Positions 1 to 7,312 of a stretch of DNA of 11,310 bases are shown here, piece by piece. Made by a program: the position numbers and the translations under genes. The notes under the pieces were generated by a model. The model was given only the letters and a program-made list of their open reading frames with translations. It searched no databases and was not told the DNA's origin. Position 1 is the stretch's first letter, and each line of letters begins with the position of its first letter. The DNA is taken from the NCBI RefSeq assembly GCF_003248605.1, contig NZ_QFPF01000083.1:1-11310 (forward strand). The letters run 5' to 3'. Source of the stretch: Microbacterium sp. (GTDB lineage Bacteria > Actinomycetota > Actinomycetes > Actinomycetales > Microbacteriaceae).

Positions 1-63
1 GTGGTGTTCTTCTCTGCGCTCGGCGTCTGCATCGGCGCGACGATCTCCGCCGCGGCGCAGTGA
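1..63 (+). CDS. C-terminal end of a membrane protein (partial)
   Basis: The first 20 codons are open from the window edge and end in a TGA at 61-63. They encode a strongly hydrophobic stretch (VVFFSALGVCIGATISAAAQ) that looks like the last transmembrane helix of an integral membrane protein such as a transporter. The start and family lie outside the window. The frame is chosen because it is hydrophobic and its stop comes ten bases before a large hairpin at 73-159. Another frame is also open here, so this call is moderate. The gene is convergent with the helicase gene ending at 181. Confidence 0.55.
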   Translation: MVFFSALGVCIGATISAAAQ

Positions 64-72
64 CGCGTCCTC

Positions 73-159
73 CCGCCGAGTGCACGACTTCTCTCCGAGT
101 GCACGACGTGGATGCTGTAGCCAGGTCGTGCACTCGGCGACAGCCCGTGCACTCGGCGG
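73..159. repeat. Large inverted repeat (REPIN-like) between convergent genes
   Basis: Two 39-nt arms (73-111 and 121-159) are reverse complements with few mismatches, separated by a 9-nt loop. Each arm holds two direct copies of a unit built on CCGAGTGCACG, so the unit occurs four times: two forward, then two inverted. It sits in the 117-bp gap between a plus-strand stop (63) and a minus-strand stop (181), where it could act as a bidirectional terminator although it has no T-run. The doublet-of-inverted-units design resembles REP/REPIN elements. Whether it is dispersed in the genome cannot be seen here. Confidence 0.8.
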
Positions 160-180
160 AGAAAGAGGAACGGGCGAGGG

Positions 181-1821
181 TCAGGCGGCGAGGGCCGAGC
201 CGTCGAGGATCGTGTAGGCGTAGCCCTGTTCGGCGAGGAACCGCTGGCGGTTCTGCGCGAAGTCCTGGTCGACGGTGTCGCGCGCGATGAGGGTGTAGAA
301 GCTCGCGGTGTGCCCGTTGGTCTTGGGGCGCAGCAGGCGGCCGAGGCGCTGCGCCTCCTCCTGGCGCGATCCGAACGACCCCGACACCTGGATGGCGACG
401 GATGCCTCGGGCAGATCGACCGAGAAGTTCGCGACCTTCGACACCACGAGCACCGAGAGCGAGCCCTCGCGGAACGCCTGGAAGAGCAGCTCCCGCTCAT
501 CGACGGGGGTCGCTCCCGTGATCTTGGGGGCGCCCAGGGCCTCGGCGAGCACGTCGATCTGATCGAGGTACTGGCCGATGATGAGGATGCGTTCGCCCTC
601 GTGCCGCTCGACGAGGGAGCGCACGACGTCGATCTTGGCGTCGGCCGTGGCGGCGAGGCGGTAGCGCTCGTCGTCGGCGGCCGCGGCGTACTCGAGCCGG
701 TCGGACGCGGGCAGGTCGATGCGCACCTCGTAGCAGGCGGCGGGGGAGATGAAGCCCTGGGCCTCGATCTCCTTCCAGGGGGCGTCGAACCGCTTCGGGC
801 CGATGAGGCTGAACACGTCGCCCTCGCGACCGTCCTCGCGTACGAGGGTGGCGGTCAGGCCGAGGCGCCGGCGCGCCTGCAGGTCGGCGGTGAGCTTGAA
901 GACGGGGGCGGGCAGCAGGTGCACCTCGTCGTAGACGATGAGGCCCCAGTCGAGCGCGTCGAGGAGCGCGAGGTGGGCGTACTCGCCCTTCCGCTTGGCG
1001 GTGAGGATCTGGTAGGTCGCGATGGTGACCGGTTTGACCTCTTTGACCTGGCCGGAGTACTCGCCGATCTCCTCGGGCGTGAGCGAGGTGCGCTTGAGCA
1101 GCTCGTCGCGCCACTGGCGGGCCGAGACGGTGTTGGTGACGAGGATCAGCGTCGTCGTCTTGGTGTCGGCCATCGCGGCGGCACCGACGAGGGTCTTGCC
1201 GGCGCCGCAGGGAAGCACCACGACTCCCGACCCGCCGTCCGAGAAGCTGTCGACCGCCTGCCGCTGGTACGGCCGCAGGTTCCAGCCGTCCTCGGCCAGG
1301 TCGATCTCGTGCGGGGTGCCGGGGCTGTAGCCGGCGAGGTCTTCGGCGGGCCAGCCGATCTTCAGCAGCTCCTGCTTGATGTGTCCGCGCGCCCACGCGT
1401 CGACGGTGAAGGAGTCGGGCGTCGGGTGCCCGGTCAGCAGCGGCTGGATGCGCTTGTTGCGCGCGACCTCCGACAGCACGGCGCGGTCGGTCGATCGCAG
1501 GACGAGGGTGCCCTCGTCGTCGCGCTCGATGACGAGACGTCCGTAGCGCCCGACGGTCTCGCGGATGTCGATCGACACCGAGGGTGGCACCGGAAAGCGC
1601 GACCACCGATCGAGCGTGTCGAGCATGTCGTCGGCCTGGTGCCCTGCAGCGCGCGCGTTCCACAGGCCCAGTCGCGTCACGCGGTAGGTGTGGATGTGCT
1701 CTGGGGCGCGCTCCAGCTCGGCGAAGACGGCCAGCTCGTGGCGGGCGGTCTCGGCATCCGGGTGTGCGACCTCGAGGAGCACGGTGCGATCGCTCTGCAC
1801 GATCAGGGGGCCGTCAGACAT
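181..1821 (-). CDS. xpb: XPB-type DNA repair helicase (superfamily 2)
   Basis: The product is 546 aa, close to the roughly 540-550 aa of actinobacterial XPB/ERCC3 homologues. An N-terminal region (about 1-180) precedes two RecA-like lobes. Visible motifs are: a Q-like element NLRPYQRQAV (181-190); Walker A with CGAGKT at 205-210; DEVH at 298-301; GLTAT at 321-325, followed directly by the XPB-specific RED motif (328-330); and motif VI QRLGRLLRPK (491-500) with its arginine fingers. It should be an ATP-dependent 3'-5' DNA helicase or translocase acting in the cytoplasm in DNA repair. Bacterial XPB function is less settled than the eukaryotic TFIIH role. The ATG at 1821 is chosen because the protein begins at the family's usual N-terminus and a -10 box lies 8 nt upstream. 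The open frame continues upstream only as an out-of-phase shadow of the next gene. Confidence 0.95.
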   Translation of the reverse strand: MSDGPLIVQSDRTVLLEVAHPDAETARHELAVFAELERAPEHIHTYRVTRLGLWNARAAGHQADDMLDTLDRWSRFPVPPSVSIDIRETVGRYGRLVIERDDEGTLVLRSTDRAVLSEVARNKRIQPLLTGHPTPDSFTVDAWARGHIKQELLKIGWPAEDLAGYSPGTPHEIDLAEDGWNLRPYQRQAVDSFSDGGSGVVVLPCGAGKTLVGAAAMADTKTTTLILVTNTVSARQWRDELLKRTSLTPEEIGEYSGQVKEVKPVTIATYQILTAKRKGEYAHLALLDALDWGLIVYDEVHLLPAPVFKLTADLQARRRLGLTATLVREDGREGDVFSLIGPKRFDAPWKEIEAQGFISPAACYEVRIDLPASDRLEYAAAADDERYRLAATADAKIDVVRSLVERHEGERILIIGQYLDQIDVLAEALGAPKITGATPVDERELLFQAFREGSLSVLVVSKVANFSVDLPEASVAIQVSGSFGSRQEEAQRLGRLLRPKTNGHTASFYTLIARDTVDQDFAQNRQRFLAEQGYAYTILDGSALAA

Positions 1822-1829
1822 AGCCTTTG

Positions 1830-1835
1830 AGTCTA
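1830..1835 (-). promoter_or_regulatory. -10 box of xpb, leaderless architecture
   Basis: On the minus strand TAGACT lies 8 nt before the xpb ATG (1821). No properly spaced Shine-Dalgarno sequence is present, and an AAAGG 2 nt from the ATG is too close. The spacing puts the transcription start at or within a base or two of the ATG, the layout of actinobacterial leaderless mRNAs. No convincing -35 was seen. It lies in the 44-bp gap after the upstream gene, so xpb can be transcribed separately. Confidence 0.5.
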
Positions 1836-1865
1836 CCGGGGCGGGCGGGTTGCGGGCTCTGCGGG

Positions 1866-3602
1866 TCAGTGGCGGCGAATGCCGCGGATGCTGGAGACCG
1901 GCAGTGTGCGCTCGACGTCGGTGCCGCGCTCTCGGCCCCGCAGTCGGCCGCCGCCGAGGCCGGTGGCCTCGAGCGTGAACACGCGGGTCTCGCCCCCGGG
2001 CAGCGCGACCTCGACCTCGAGCACTCCCCGGGCGCGGACGGCGGATTCGAGTTCGCGGCCCATCCAGGCGGCGTCGGCGTCGCCGGAGTCCGCGCCGCGC
2101 AGCATCGCGATCAGCGGCGCGTACGCGACCTGCGGGTCGGGATGCGGGGTGGGGCCCGCAGCAAGGCGGTGCCGGGTGAGCGGTTCGATGGCGCCGTCCG
2201 CGTCGACCGCGACGGCGGGGTAGCGCGCGTCGACGAGAGCCCACAGCACGGCGTTGCGCTCGACCCGGGTCGTCAGGGCCGAGCCGTCGTCGGTGCGCAC
2301 GAGCCCGAGTGGCCGGAGCGCCTGGTCGACGGCGATCGTCTCGAGCACCTGCGCATCGGGACTGCGCACGACCGTGCGCGAGGCGCCGGAGCTGTCGGGC
2401 GGAGCCTCCGCCACCCGCACGAGACCGTGCGATTCGGCGGTGGTGCGTACGAGGTACTCCAGCGGCTGGGGTACTCCGGTCAGCGACAGCGTGGTGAGGA
2501 ACTCGAGCATCGACGGTTCGGTCTCGCCCTCGGTGAGGGCGGCGGCGACGCTGTCGGCGGTGAACCGGTAGGTGGATGCCTGGGCGTGCGATTCGCGGCG
2601 CGCCATGCGTCGCAGCCGCACGTCCAGCCCCGCCGCCAGCGGGCCGGGCGAGATCGCGGTGAGGTCGTTCTGCAGATAGATGCGGTCGACTTCGTGCGGC
2701 AGAAGGGCGGCGAGCGCGGTTTCGGCGGACTCGGCGTCGTGCGGCATCAGCAGCATCCATCGGGGGAGCGTGTCGTCGGCGGCGACGAGCCCCCACACTC
2801 GAGCCTGGGCGCGCAGCGCGCCGGCGAGTTCGGGCCACGCGGGGTCGGCGGGGTACGCGAGGGGCCACTCCTCGGGGGCGACCCATCCGGACTCGGTGCG
2901 CAGGCCGCGGGCGAGCCCCTCGCTCCAGCGTCGAGCCACGAGCGCCCAGCGTCTGGTCGTGCCCTCGGCGAGCCAGTCCTCGCCGGCGGGTGTGGGGAGG
3001 AACACCCGCCCTTCGACCGAGAGCAGGCCCGCGCGCTCGGCGAGCGCGACGAGGGTGTCGAGATCCTCGGGGCGGGTGAGGTCGTCGGCGATGCGCCGGC
3101 GATCGGCCGCCCCCAGCGCCCCCGAGCCGATGCGCGACAGGGGCGTGTGCAGCGCCTGGATGATGACGTCGCCGAGAGCGGCGACGCTCGTGAAGGCGCG
3201 TTCGGCGGCGGCACCTTCGGCGGCCGGTGCGGCGGACCGTGCGGGGTGAGAGGCGTGCGGGGAGGCCGTGCCCGCACGTGCGGCCAGCAGTCGCTGAACC
3301 TGCGGCAGGGGTCGGCCCTCGGCATCCATCAGCGCGAGGCGCCGGGCGGCGGCATCGTGGCCGTCCGCGGGGTGGCGGGCCGCGGCCGGATCCATGGCGG
3401 CCTCGAGGGCCGTGAGCTCATCGGCGGTGAGCTGTTCGAGGGCGCGCACGAGCGAGGCCTCATCGGTCAGGCCCTCGGCGGCGTCGAAGAAGTCGCGCCA
3501 CGGCGCGGTGGGCGACACCCGCCGCGCGGCGAAGAGGGCGGCGAGGGTGGGATCGTCGAGCGCCGCGAGCGTCGCGGCGAACTGTCTCGGCCCCGCGCTC
3601 AC
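1866..3602 (-). CDS. Helicase-associated domain protein (Helicase_C_3, WYL-like C-terminus)
   Basis: The product is 578 aa from a GTG at 3602 that has GAGG six bases upstream; the next in-frame ATG would remove about 69 residues. There is no Walker A or DExx box, so it is not itself a helicase. Residues about 300-425 contain IYLQNDLTAISPGPL (308-322), characteristic of the XPB/Ssl2-like Helicase_C_3 family. The last 40 residues (VFTLEATGLGGGRLRG..., ending SIRGIRR) resemble a WYL-type beta-barrel end. An Ala/Pro/His-rich linker covers about 108-135. In actinobacteria this family is commonly next to xpb (from memory, Rv0862c beside Rv0861c). That neighbourhood suggests a partner or regulator of the helicase, but the function is unknown. 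It begins 8 bp after the stop of the upstream membrane protein, so the two are probably co-transcribed. Confidence 0.9.
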   Translation of the reverse strand: MSAGPRQFAATLAALDDPTLAALFAARRVSPTAPWRDFFDAAEGLTDEASLVRALEQLTADELTALEAAMDPAAARHPADGHDAAARRLALMDAEGRPLPQVQRLLAARAGTASPHASHPARSAAPAAEGAAAERAFTSVAALGDVIIQALHTPLSRIGSGALGAADRRRIADDLTRPEDLDTLVALAERAGLLSVEGRVFLPTPAGEDWLAEGTTRRWALVARRWSEGLARGLRTESGWVAPEEWPLAYPADPAWPELAGALRAQARVWGLVAADDTLPRWMLLMPHDAESAETALAALLPHEVDRIYLQNDLTAISPGPLAAGLDVRLRRMARRESHAQASTYRFTADSVAAALTEGETEPSMLEFLTTLSLTGVPQPLEYLVRTTAESHGLVRVAEAPPDSSGASRTVVRSPDAQVLETIAVDQALRPLGLVRTDDGSALTTRVERNAVLWALVDARYPAVAVDADGAIEPLTRHRLAAGPTPHPDPQVAYAPLIAMLRGADSGDADAAWMGRELESAVRARGVLEVEVALPGGETRVFTLEATGLGGGRLRGRERGTDVERTLPVSSIRGIRRH

Positions 3603-3610
3603 GGCGGGCC

Positions 3611-3889
3611 TCAGCCCTGAGCCTTGTTGGCCCGTGACCTGCGGATCCACGTGATGACGAGCAGCGCGATGATGAGCACGAAGGCCAGCGGCAGGCCGAT
3701 GCTCGGCAGCAGCGCGACCATGGGCCAGATGCCCGAACCGAAGTCGTCGGCCGTCATTCCGGCCGCCGTGCCGATCATGATCGCGAAGAAGCAGCCGATC
3801 GACAGCAGCGCGATCCCCAGCGACATGAAGGCCAGGACGCGGTCGAGCCGTCCCGGCGCAGGCTGGGGGGAGTCGGGAGACGTGCTCAT
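3611..3889 (-). CDS. Small two-helix membrane protein, unknown function
   Basis: The product is 92 aa. It has a Pro/Ser-rich N-terminus, a transmembrane helix at about 18-43, a short loop with acidic residues (ADDF, 47-50), a second helix at about 53-81 and a basic tail (WIRRSRANK). The hairpin topology with both ends inside follows from the basic C-terminus. No enzymatic motif is visible and I do not recognise the family. It is first in the minus-strand run leading to the helicase-associated protein and xpb, with 8 bp to the next gene. The ATG at 3889 has no Shine-Dalgarno but has a -10 box 7 nt upstream, which supports this start. Confidence 0.8.
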   Translation of the reverse strand: MSTSPDSPQPAPGRLDRVLAFMSLGIALLSIGCFFAIMIGTAAGMTADDFGSGIWPMVALLPSIGLPLAFVLIIALLVITWIRRSRANKAQG

Positions 3890-3896
3890 CCGTCAC

Positions 3897-3902
3897 AGCC
3901 TA
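3897..3902 (-). promoter_or_regulatory. -10 box of the helicase-region operon, leaderless architecture
   Basis: TAGGCT on the minus strand ends 7 nt before the ATG at 3889, and no Shine-Dalgarno lies between them. This fits a leaderless transcript starting at the ATG. No clear -35 was seen. Confidence 0.5.
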
Positions 3903-3949
3903 GTGCTGCACGGCAACGGCATCATCCCGCGCGCGGGGAACCGGTGGCG

Positions 3950-3955
3950 TAGGCT
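3950..3955 (+). promoter_or_regulatory. Candidate -10 box for the cold-shock gene
   Basis: TAGGCT on the plus strand lies about 70 nt before the cold-shock ATG (4023) and matches the actinobacterial TANNNT type. It would give a leader of about 60 nt containing a small hairpin at 3989-4002 (GCGCC, CACA loop, GGCGC). The -35 is poor. The box faces the opposing -10 at 3897-3902, 48 bp away. Confidence 0.35.
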
Positions 3956-4022
3956 GGTGCGTCGGGGCGTTCGTGGCCCCTTGTTTTCGCGCCCACAGGC
4001 GCCCGATCAGCGAGGTTTTGCG

Positions 4023-4406
4023 ATGCCCACCGGCAAGGTCAGGTTCTACGACGAAGAGAAGGGGTTCGGCTTCATCACGACGGATGACGGCCAGGACGTC
4101 TTCTTGCACGCCACGGCCCTGCCCGCAGGGTCCGCGCCGCCCAAGACCGGCGCGCGGCTCGAGTTCGGCGTCGCCGACGGCAAGCGCGGGCTGCAGGCGC
4201 TGTCGGTGCGTGTGCTCGAGGCGCCGCCCAGCCTGGTCAAGGCCAAGCGCAAGCCCGCCGACGACATGGCGATCATCGTCGAGGATCTCGTGAAGCTTCT
4301 CGACGGCATCGGCGGGGATCTGCGCCGCGGCCGCTACCCCAGCGGTTCGCACGCCAAGAAGGTCGCCGCGGTGCTGCGCAAGGTCGCCGATGAACTCGAC
4401 GCCTGA
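4023..4406 (+). CDS. Cold-shock domain protein with C-terminal extension
   Basis: The product is 127 aa. Residues 1-66 are a cold-shock (OB-fold) domain with both RNA-binding motifs: RNP1 KGFGFI (13-18) and RNP2 VFLHA (26-30). It should bind single-stranded RNA or DNA in the cytoplasm. Unlike the classical 67-70 aa Csp, it carries about 60 more residues: a basic linker (VKAKRKPAD, 72-80), then a mostly helical region (about 82-127) with a basic RRGRYPSGSHAKK patch (101-113). Longer cold-shock proteins of this type are known in actinobacteria. A GAGG lies 8 nt before the ATG. The gene overlaps the following DUF3027 gene by 17 nt in another frame, so the two are likely translated from one mRNA. 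The leader may contribute to temperature control, but nothing in the sequence proves that. Confidence 0.92.
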   Translation: MPTGKVRFYDEEKGFGFITTDDGQDVFLHATALPAGSAPPKTGARLEFGVADGKRGLQALSVRVLEAPPSLVKAKRKPADDMAIIVEDLVKLLDGIGGDLRRGRYPSGSHAKKVAAVLRKVADELDA

Positions 4407-5124
4407 GGCCGATCCCGCGCTGCTCGAGGCGCACGACGTCGCTCTGGCTGCCCTGCGCGAGATCACCCACGCCCACACGATCGGCGACCCCGTCGGTCAC
4501 CGTGTCGAGGCCGACGGCGTGGTGTCGCTGCTGTTCGCCAACCGGATGCCGGGATACCCGGGCTGGTTCTGGACCGTCTCCCTCGCCCGTGTCGAGGGCG
4601 AGGCGCCCACCGTGCTCGAGGTCGAGCTGCTGCCCGGCGAGAGTGCGCTCGTGGCGCCCGAGTGGGTGCCGTGGGCCGTGCGCCTCGCGGACTACCAGGC
4701 GCATCAGGCGCAGGTCGCCGCCGAGCGCGAGGCCGAGGGCGACGCGGAGGGCGATGAGGGGCTCGACGACGTCGACGACCTGGATGCTGCCGACTTCGAC
4801 GACGACGGATCGCCGATCCTGCACTCGGGCGATGTCGACGGCGTCGACATCGACGGGTTCGACGAGGACTCCGAGGACGACTCGGACGACGACGAGGACG
4901 ACTCGGACGACGATGAGGATGACGAGGACGACTCGGACGACGACTCGGACGACGACGATTCCGAGGACGACTCGGACGACGACGACGACGATGACGACTC
5001 GGGCGACGACGATTCCGACGACGACGAAGACTCGGATTCCGACGACGATTCCGACGAGCTCGACGACGACGCGTTCCTCTCGGACGAGGACGACCTCGGC
5101 GACGGCGAGCTGAGCGAGCGCTGA
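4390..5124 (+). CDS. DUF3027 protein with a long Asp/Ser/Glu tail
   Basis: The product is 244 aa. Residues about 5-105 match the actinobacterial DUF3027 family: the core NRMPGYPGWFWTVSLAR (51-67) and LLPGESALVAPEWVPWAVRL (80-99). The function of this family is unknown. The C-terminal half is extremely acidic: residues 158-224 are only Asp, Glu and Ser except for Gly205. No signal peptide or membrane helix is seen, so it is probably cytoplasmic. Translation starts inside the cold-shock gene (17-nt overlap, AAGG about 7 nt upstream), which suggests translational coupling. The acidic tail could be a flexible charge-mimic segment, perhaps answering the basic nucleic-acid-binding neighbour; this is inference. 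The repeated GAC/TCG codons also create long serine-rich or Thr/Arg-rich frames on both strands, which are artefacts. Confidence 0.9.
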   Translation: MNSTPEADPALLEAHDVALAALREITHAHTIGDPVGHRVEADGVVSLLFANRMPGYPGWFWTVSLARVEGEAPTVLEVELLPGESALVAPEWVPWAVRLADYQAHQAQVAAEREAEGDAEGDEGLDDVDDLDAADFDDDGSPILHSGDVDGVDIDGFDEDSEDDSDDDEDDSDDDEDDEDDSDDDSDDDDSEDDSDDDDDDDDSGDDDSDDDEDSDSDDDSDELDDDAFLSDEDDLGDGELSER

Positions 5125-5129
5125 CGCCT

Positions 5130-5161
5130 CACCCGGGCGCGGCGTCGGCCGCACCCGGGTG
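5130..5161. terminator. Bidirectional hairpin between convergent DUF3027 and serC
   Basis: A 14-bp stem with one mismatch (5130-5143 with 5148-5161) closes on a GTCG tetraloop. The mismatch becomes a G-U pair in the minus-strand RNA. It occupies most of the 43-bp gap between the two convergent stop codons (5124 and 5168). There is no T-run on either side, as is common in high-GC actinobacteria. Confidence 0.65.
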
Positions 5162-5167
5162 CGCAGA

Positions 5168-6292
<1,125 letters not shown>

Positions 6293-6336
6293 GGGTCGTG
6301 GCCCGTTGGCGCCGGGCTTCGTGTCGGCTGCCCGGG

Positions 6337-6355
6337 TTAGGATTGCCTACATACC
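6337..6355 (+). promoter_or_regulatory. Iron-box-like operator overlapping the ideR -10 box
   Basis: TTAGGATTGCCTA (6337-6349) matches 11 of 13 positions of the left part of the DtxR/IdeR 19-bp iron-box consensus as I recall it (TTAGGTTAGCCTAACCTAA) and contains the dyad TAGG-N4-CCTA. The right part is degenerate. TAGGAT (6338-6343) also serves as a good -10 hexamer for the gene starting at 6380, so bound repressor would block the promoter. The -35 is weak. Confidence 0.4.
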
Positions 6356-6379
6356 TCGCAGAGCAAGGAACGCACCCGC

Positions 6380-7081
6380 ATGACCGATCTCATCGACACC
6401 ACCGAGATGTATTTGCGCACGATCCTCGAGCTCGAAGAGGAGAACATCGTTCCGCTGCGCGCGCGCATCTCCGAGCGCCTGGGCCACTCCGGGCCGACCG
6501 TGTCGCAGACGGTGGGGCGCATGGAGCGCGACGGGCTCGTCGTCGTCTCCGACGACCGGCGGCTCGAGCTCACCGACGCGGGCCGGCAGAAGGCCGTCGA
6601 CGTGATGCGCAAGCACCGACTCGCCGAGCGCCTGCTCTCGGATGTCATCGGCCTCGACTGGGCGTACGTGCACGAGGAGGCCTGCCGCTGGGAGCACGTG
6701 ATGAGCGAGCAGGTCGAGCGCCGGCTCGTCGAGCTGCTCGGTCACCCCACCGAGTCGCCCTACGGCAACCCCATCCCCGGTCTCGACCAGCTGGGCGACG
6801 TGCCCGCGGCCACGTTCGCGCAGGGTGTCGTGGGTCTCGTGCGTCACCTCAACGAGGTGGGCGGTCCGATCGAGGGCACCGTCCGGCGCCTGGCCGAGCC
6901 CGCCCAGGTCGATCCCGAACTTCTCGAGCAGCTGCGCGGCGCCGGGGTCATGCCGGGGGCGCGCGGTCGCTACCGTTACAACGAGGGCTACGTGCTCGTG
7001 GAGATGGACGGCTCCGACGAGGGGCTCGAGCTTCCGATCGAGGTCGCGGCTCACATCTTCCTGGTCGACACCACCGCCTGA
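6380..7081 (+). CDS. ideR: Iron-dependent repressor, DtxR/IdeR family
   Basis: The product is 233 aa and very close in sequence to DtxR/IdeR. An N-terminal winged helix (about 1-73) carries the recognition-helix region SGPTVSQTVGRMERDGL (37-53). A dimerisation domain (about 74-140) is followed by an SH3-like domain (about 148-229). The metal ligands fall at the DtxR numbering: Met10, Cys102, Glu105 and His106 for the primary site; His79, Glu83 and His98 for the ancillary site. SH3-domain ligands are probably Glu173 and Gln176, aligned with IdeR. Cys102, rather than Glu, points to iron instead of manganese (MntR) sensing. With Fe2+ it should repress iron-uptake genes. AAGGA lies 10 nt before the ATG. 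Upstream is divergent serC with an iron-box-like sequence, suggesting autoregulation. A hairpin (7130-7151) follows the stop. Confidence 0.94.
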   Translation: MTDLIDTTEMYLRTILELEEENIVPLRARISERLGHSGPTVSQTVGRMERDGLVVVSDDRRLELTDAGRQKAVDVMRKHRLAERLLSDVIGLDWAYVHEEACRWEHVMSEQVERRLVELLGHPTESPYGNPIPGLDQLGDVPAATFAQGVVGLVRHLNEVGGPIEGTVRRLAEPAQVDPELLEQLRGAGVMPGARGRYRYNEGYVLVEMDGSDEGLELPIEVAAHIFLVDTTA

Positions 7082-7129
7082 CGCGCCCGCGCGCCGGTCG
7101 CGATCCTTCCTCCTCTTCTCGGTCCTGGA

Positions 7130-7151
7130 GGCCGCCGTCCACAGGGCGGCC
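7130..7151 (+). terminator. Hairpin downstream of ideR
   Basis: A perfect 7-bp G/C stem (7130-7136 with 7145-7151) closes an 8-nt loop, 49 nt after the ideR stop and 10 nt before the promoter of the peptidase operon. No T-run follows. Confidence 0.45.
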
Positions 7152-7160
7152 GCCACGGAA

Positions 7161-7189
7161 GTGACAGAATCGTTACCTTCCGGTACCCT
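7161..7189 (+). promoter_or_regulatory. Promoter of the M23 peptidase operon with MtrA-like direct repeat
   Basis: GTGACA (7161-7166), a 17-nt spacer and TACCCT (7184-7189) form a good housekeeping-type promoter. Overlapping the -35, GTGAC (7161-7165) and GTTAC (7172-7176) repeat with an 11-bp period; on the other strand they read GTAAC-N6-GTCAC. That matches the spacing and core I recall for binding sites of MtrA, the actinobacterial response regulator controlling cell-wall peptidase genes. The start would lie near 7196, leaving a leader of about 135 nt. Confidence 0.5.
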
Positions 7190-7244
7190 CGAAAAGTCCG
7201 CCGACGAGAAGCCAGTCGACGGAACCCGACACGTACGCCCCACA

Positions 7245-7312
7245 GGTTCGTCACCCGAGTCGGCTGAATCCACGCCCGATCGTGCCGACGAACCGCCGCC
7301 CACCCGAGGGCG
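7245..7312 (+). other. Structured 5' leader of the M23 operon
   Basis: GGTTC (7245-7249) and GTCGGC (7259-7264) pair with the contiguous GCCGACGAACC (7284-7294), leaving a 9-nt one-sided bulge. A second hairpin, CGCCC (7297-7301) with GGGCG (7308-7312), follows just before the ribosome binding site GGAGG (7321-7325). Third-position base use is mixed here, so this is not coding. Pieces such as GGCTGAATCC (7262-7271) and GGGGCCGGAGGACCAG (7315-7330) recall parts of the ydaO c-di-AMP riboswitch, which often precedes actinobacterial wall hydrolases. Its conserved 3' elements are not visible. Confidence 0.4.

Noticed and set aside
1822..2886. N-terminal extension of the helicase frame up to 2886
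   Set aside because: The extra 355 residues are Arg/Ala/Pro-rich shadow translation of the helicase-associated gene on the same strand. The family N-terminus starts at the ATG at 1821.
310..3620. Long plus-strand open frames (310-1830 and 1827-3620) opposite the helicase genes
   Set aside because: They are antisense shadows caused by high GC3 in the real minus-strand genes, with Gly/Arg-rich composition, no domains and no ribosome binding sites.
3603..3896. Upstream extension of the helicase-associated protein to an ATG at 3896
   Set aside because: It would run through the whole membrane-protein gene in another frame. The GTG at 3602 has GAGG at good spacing.
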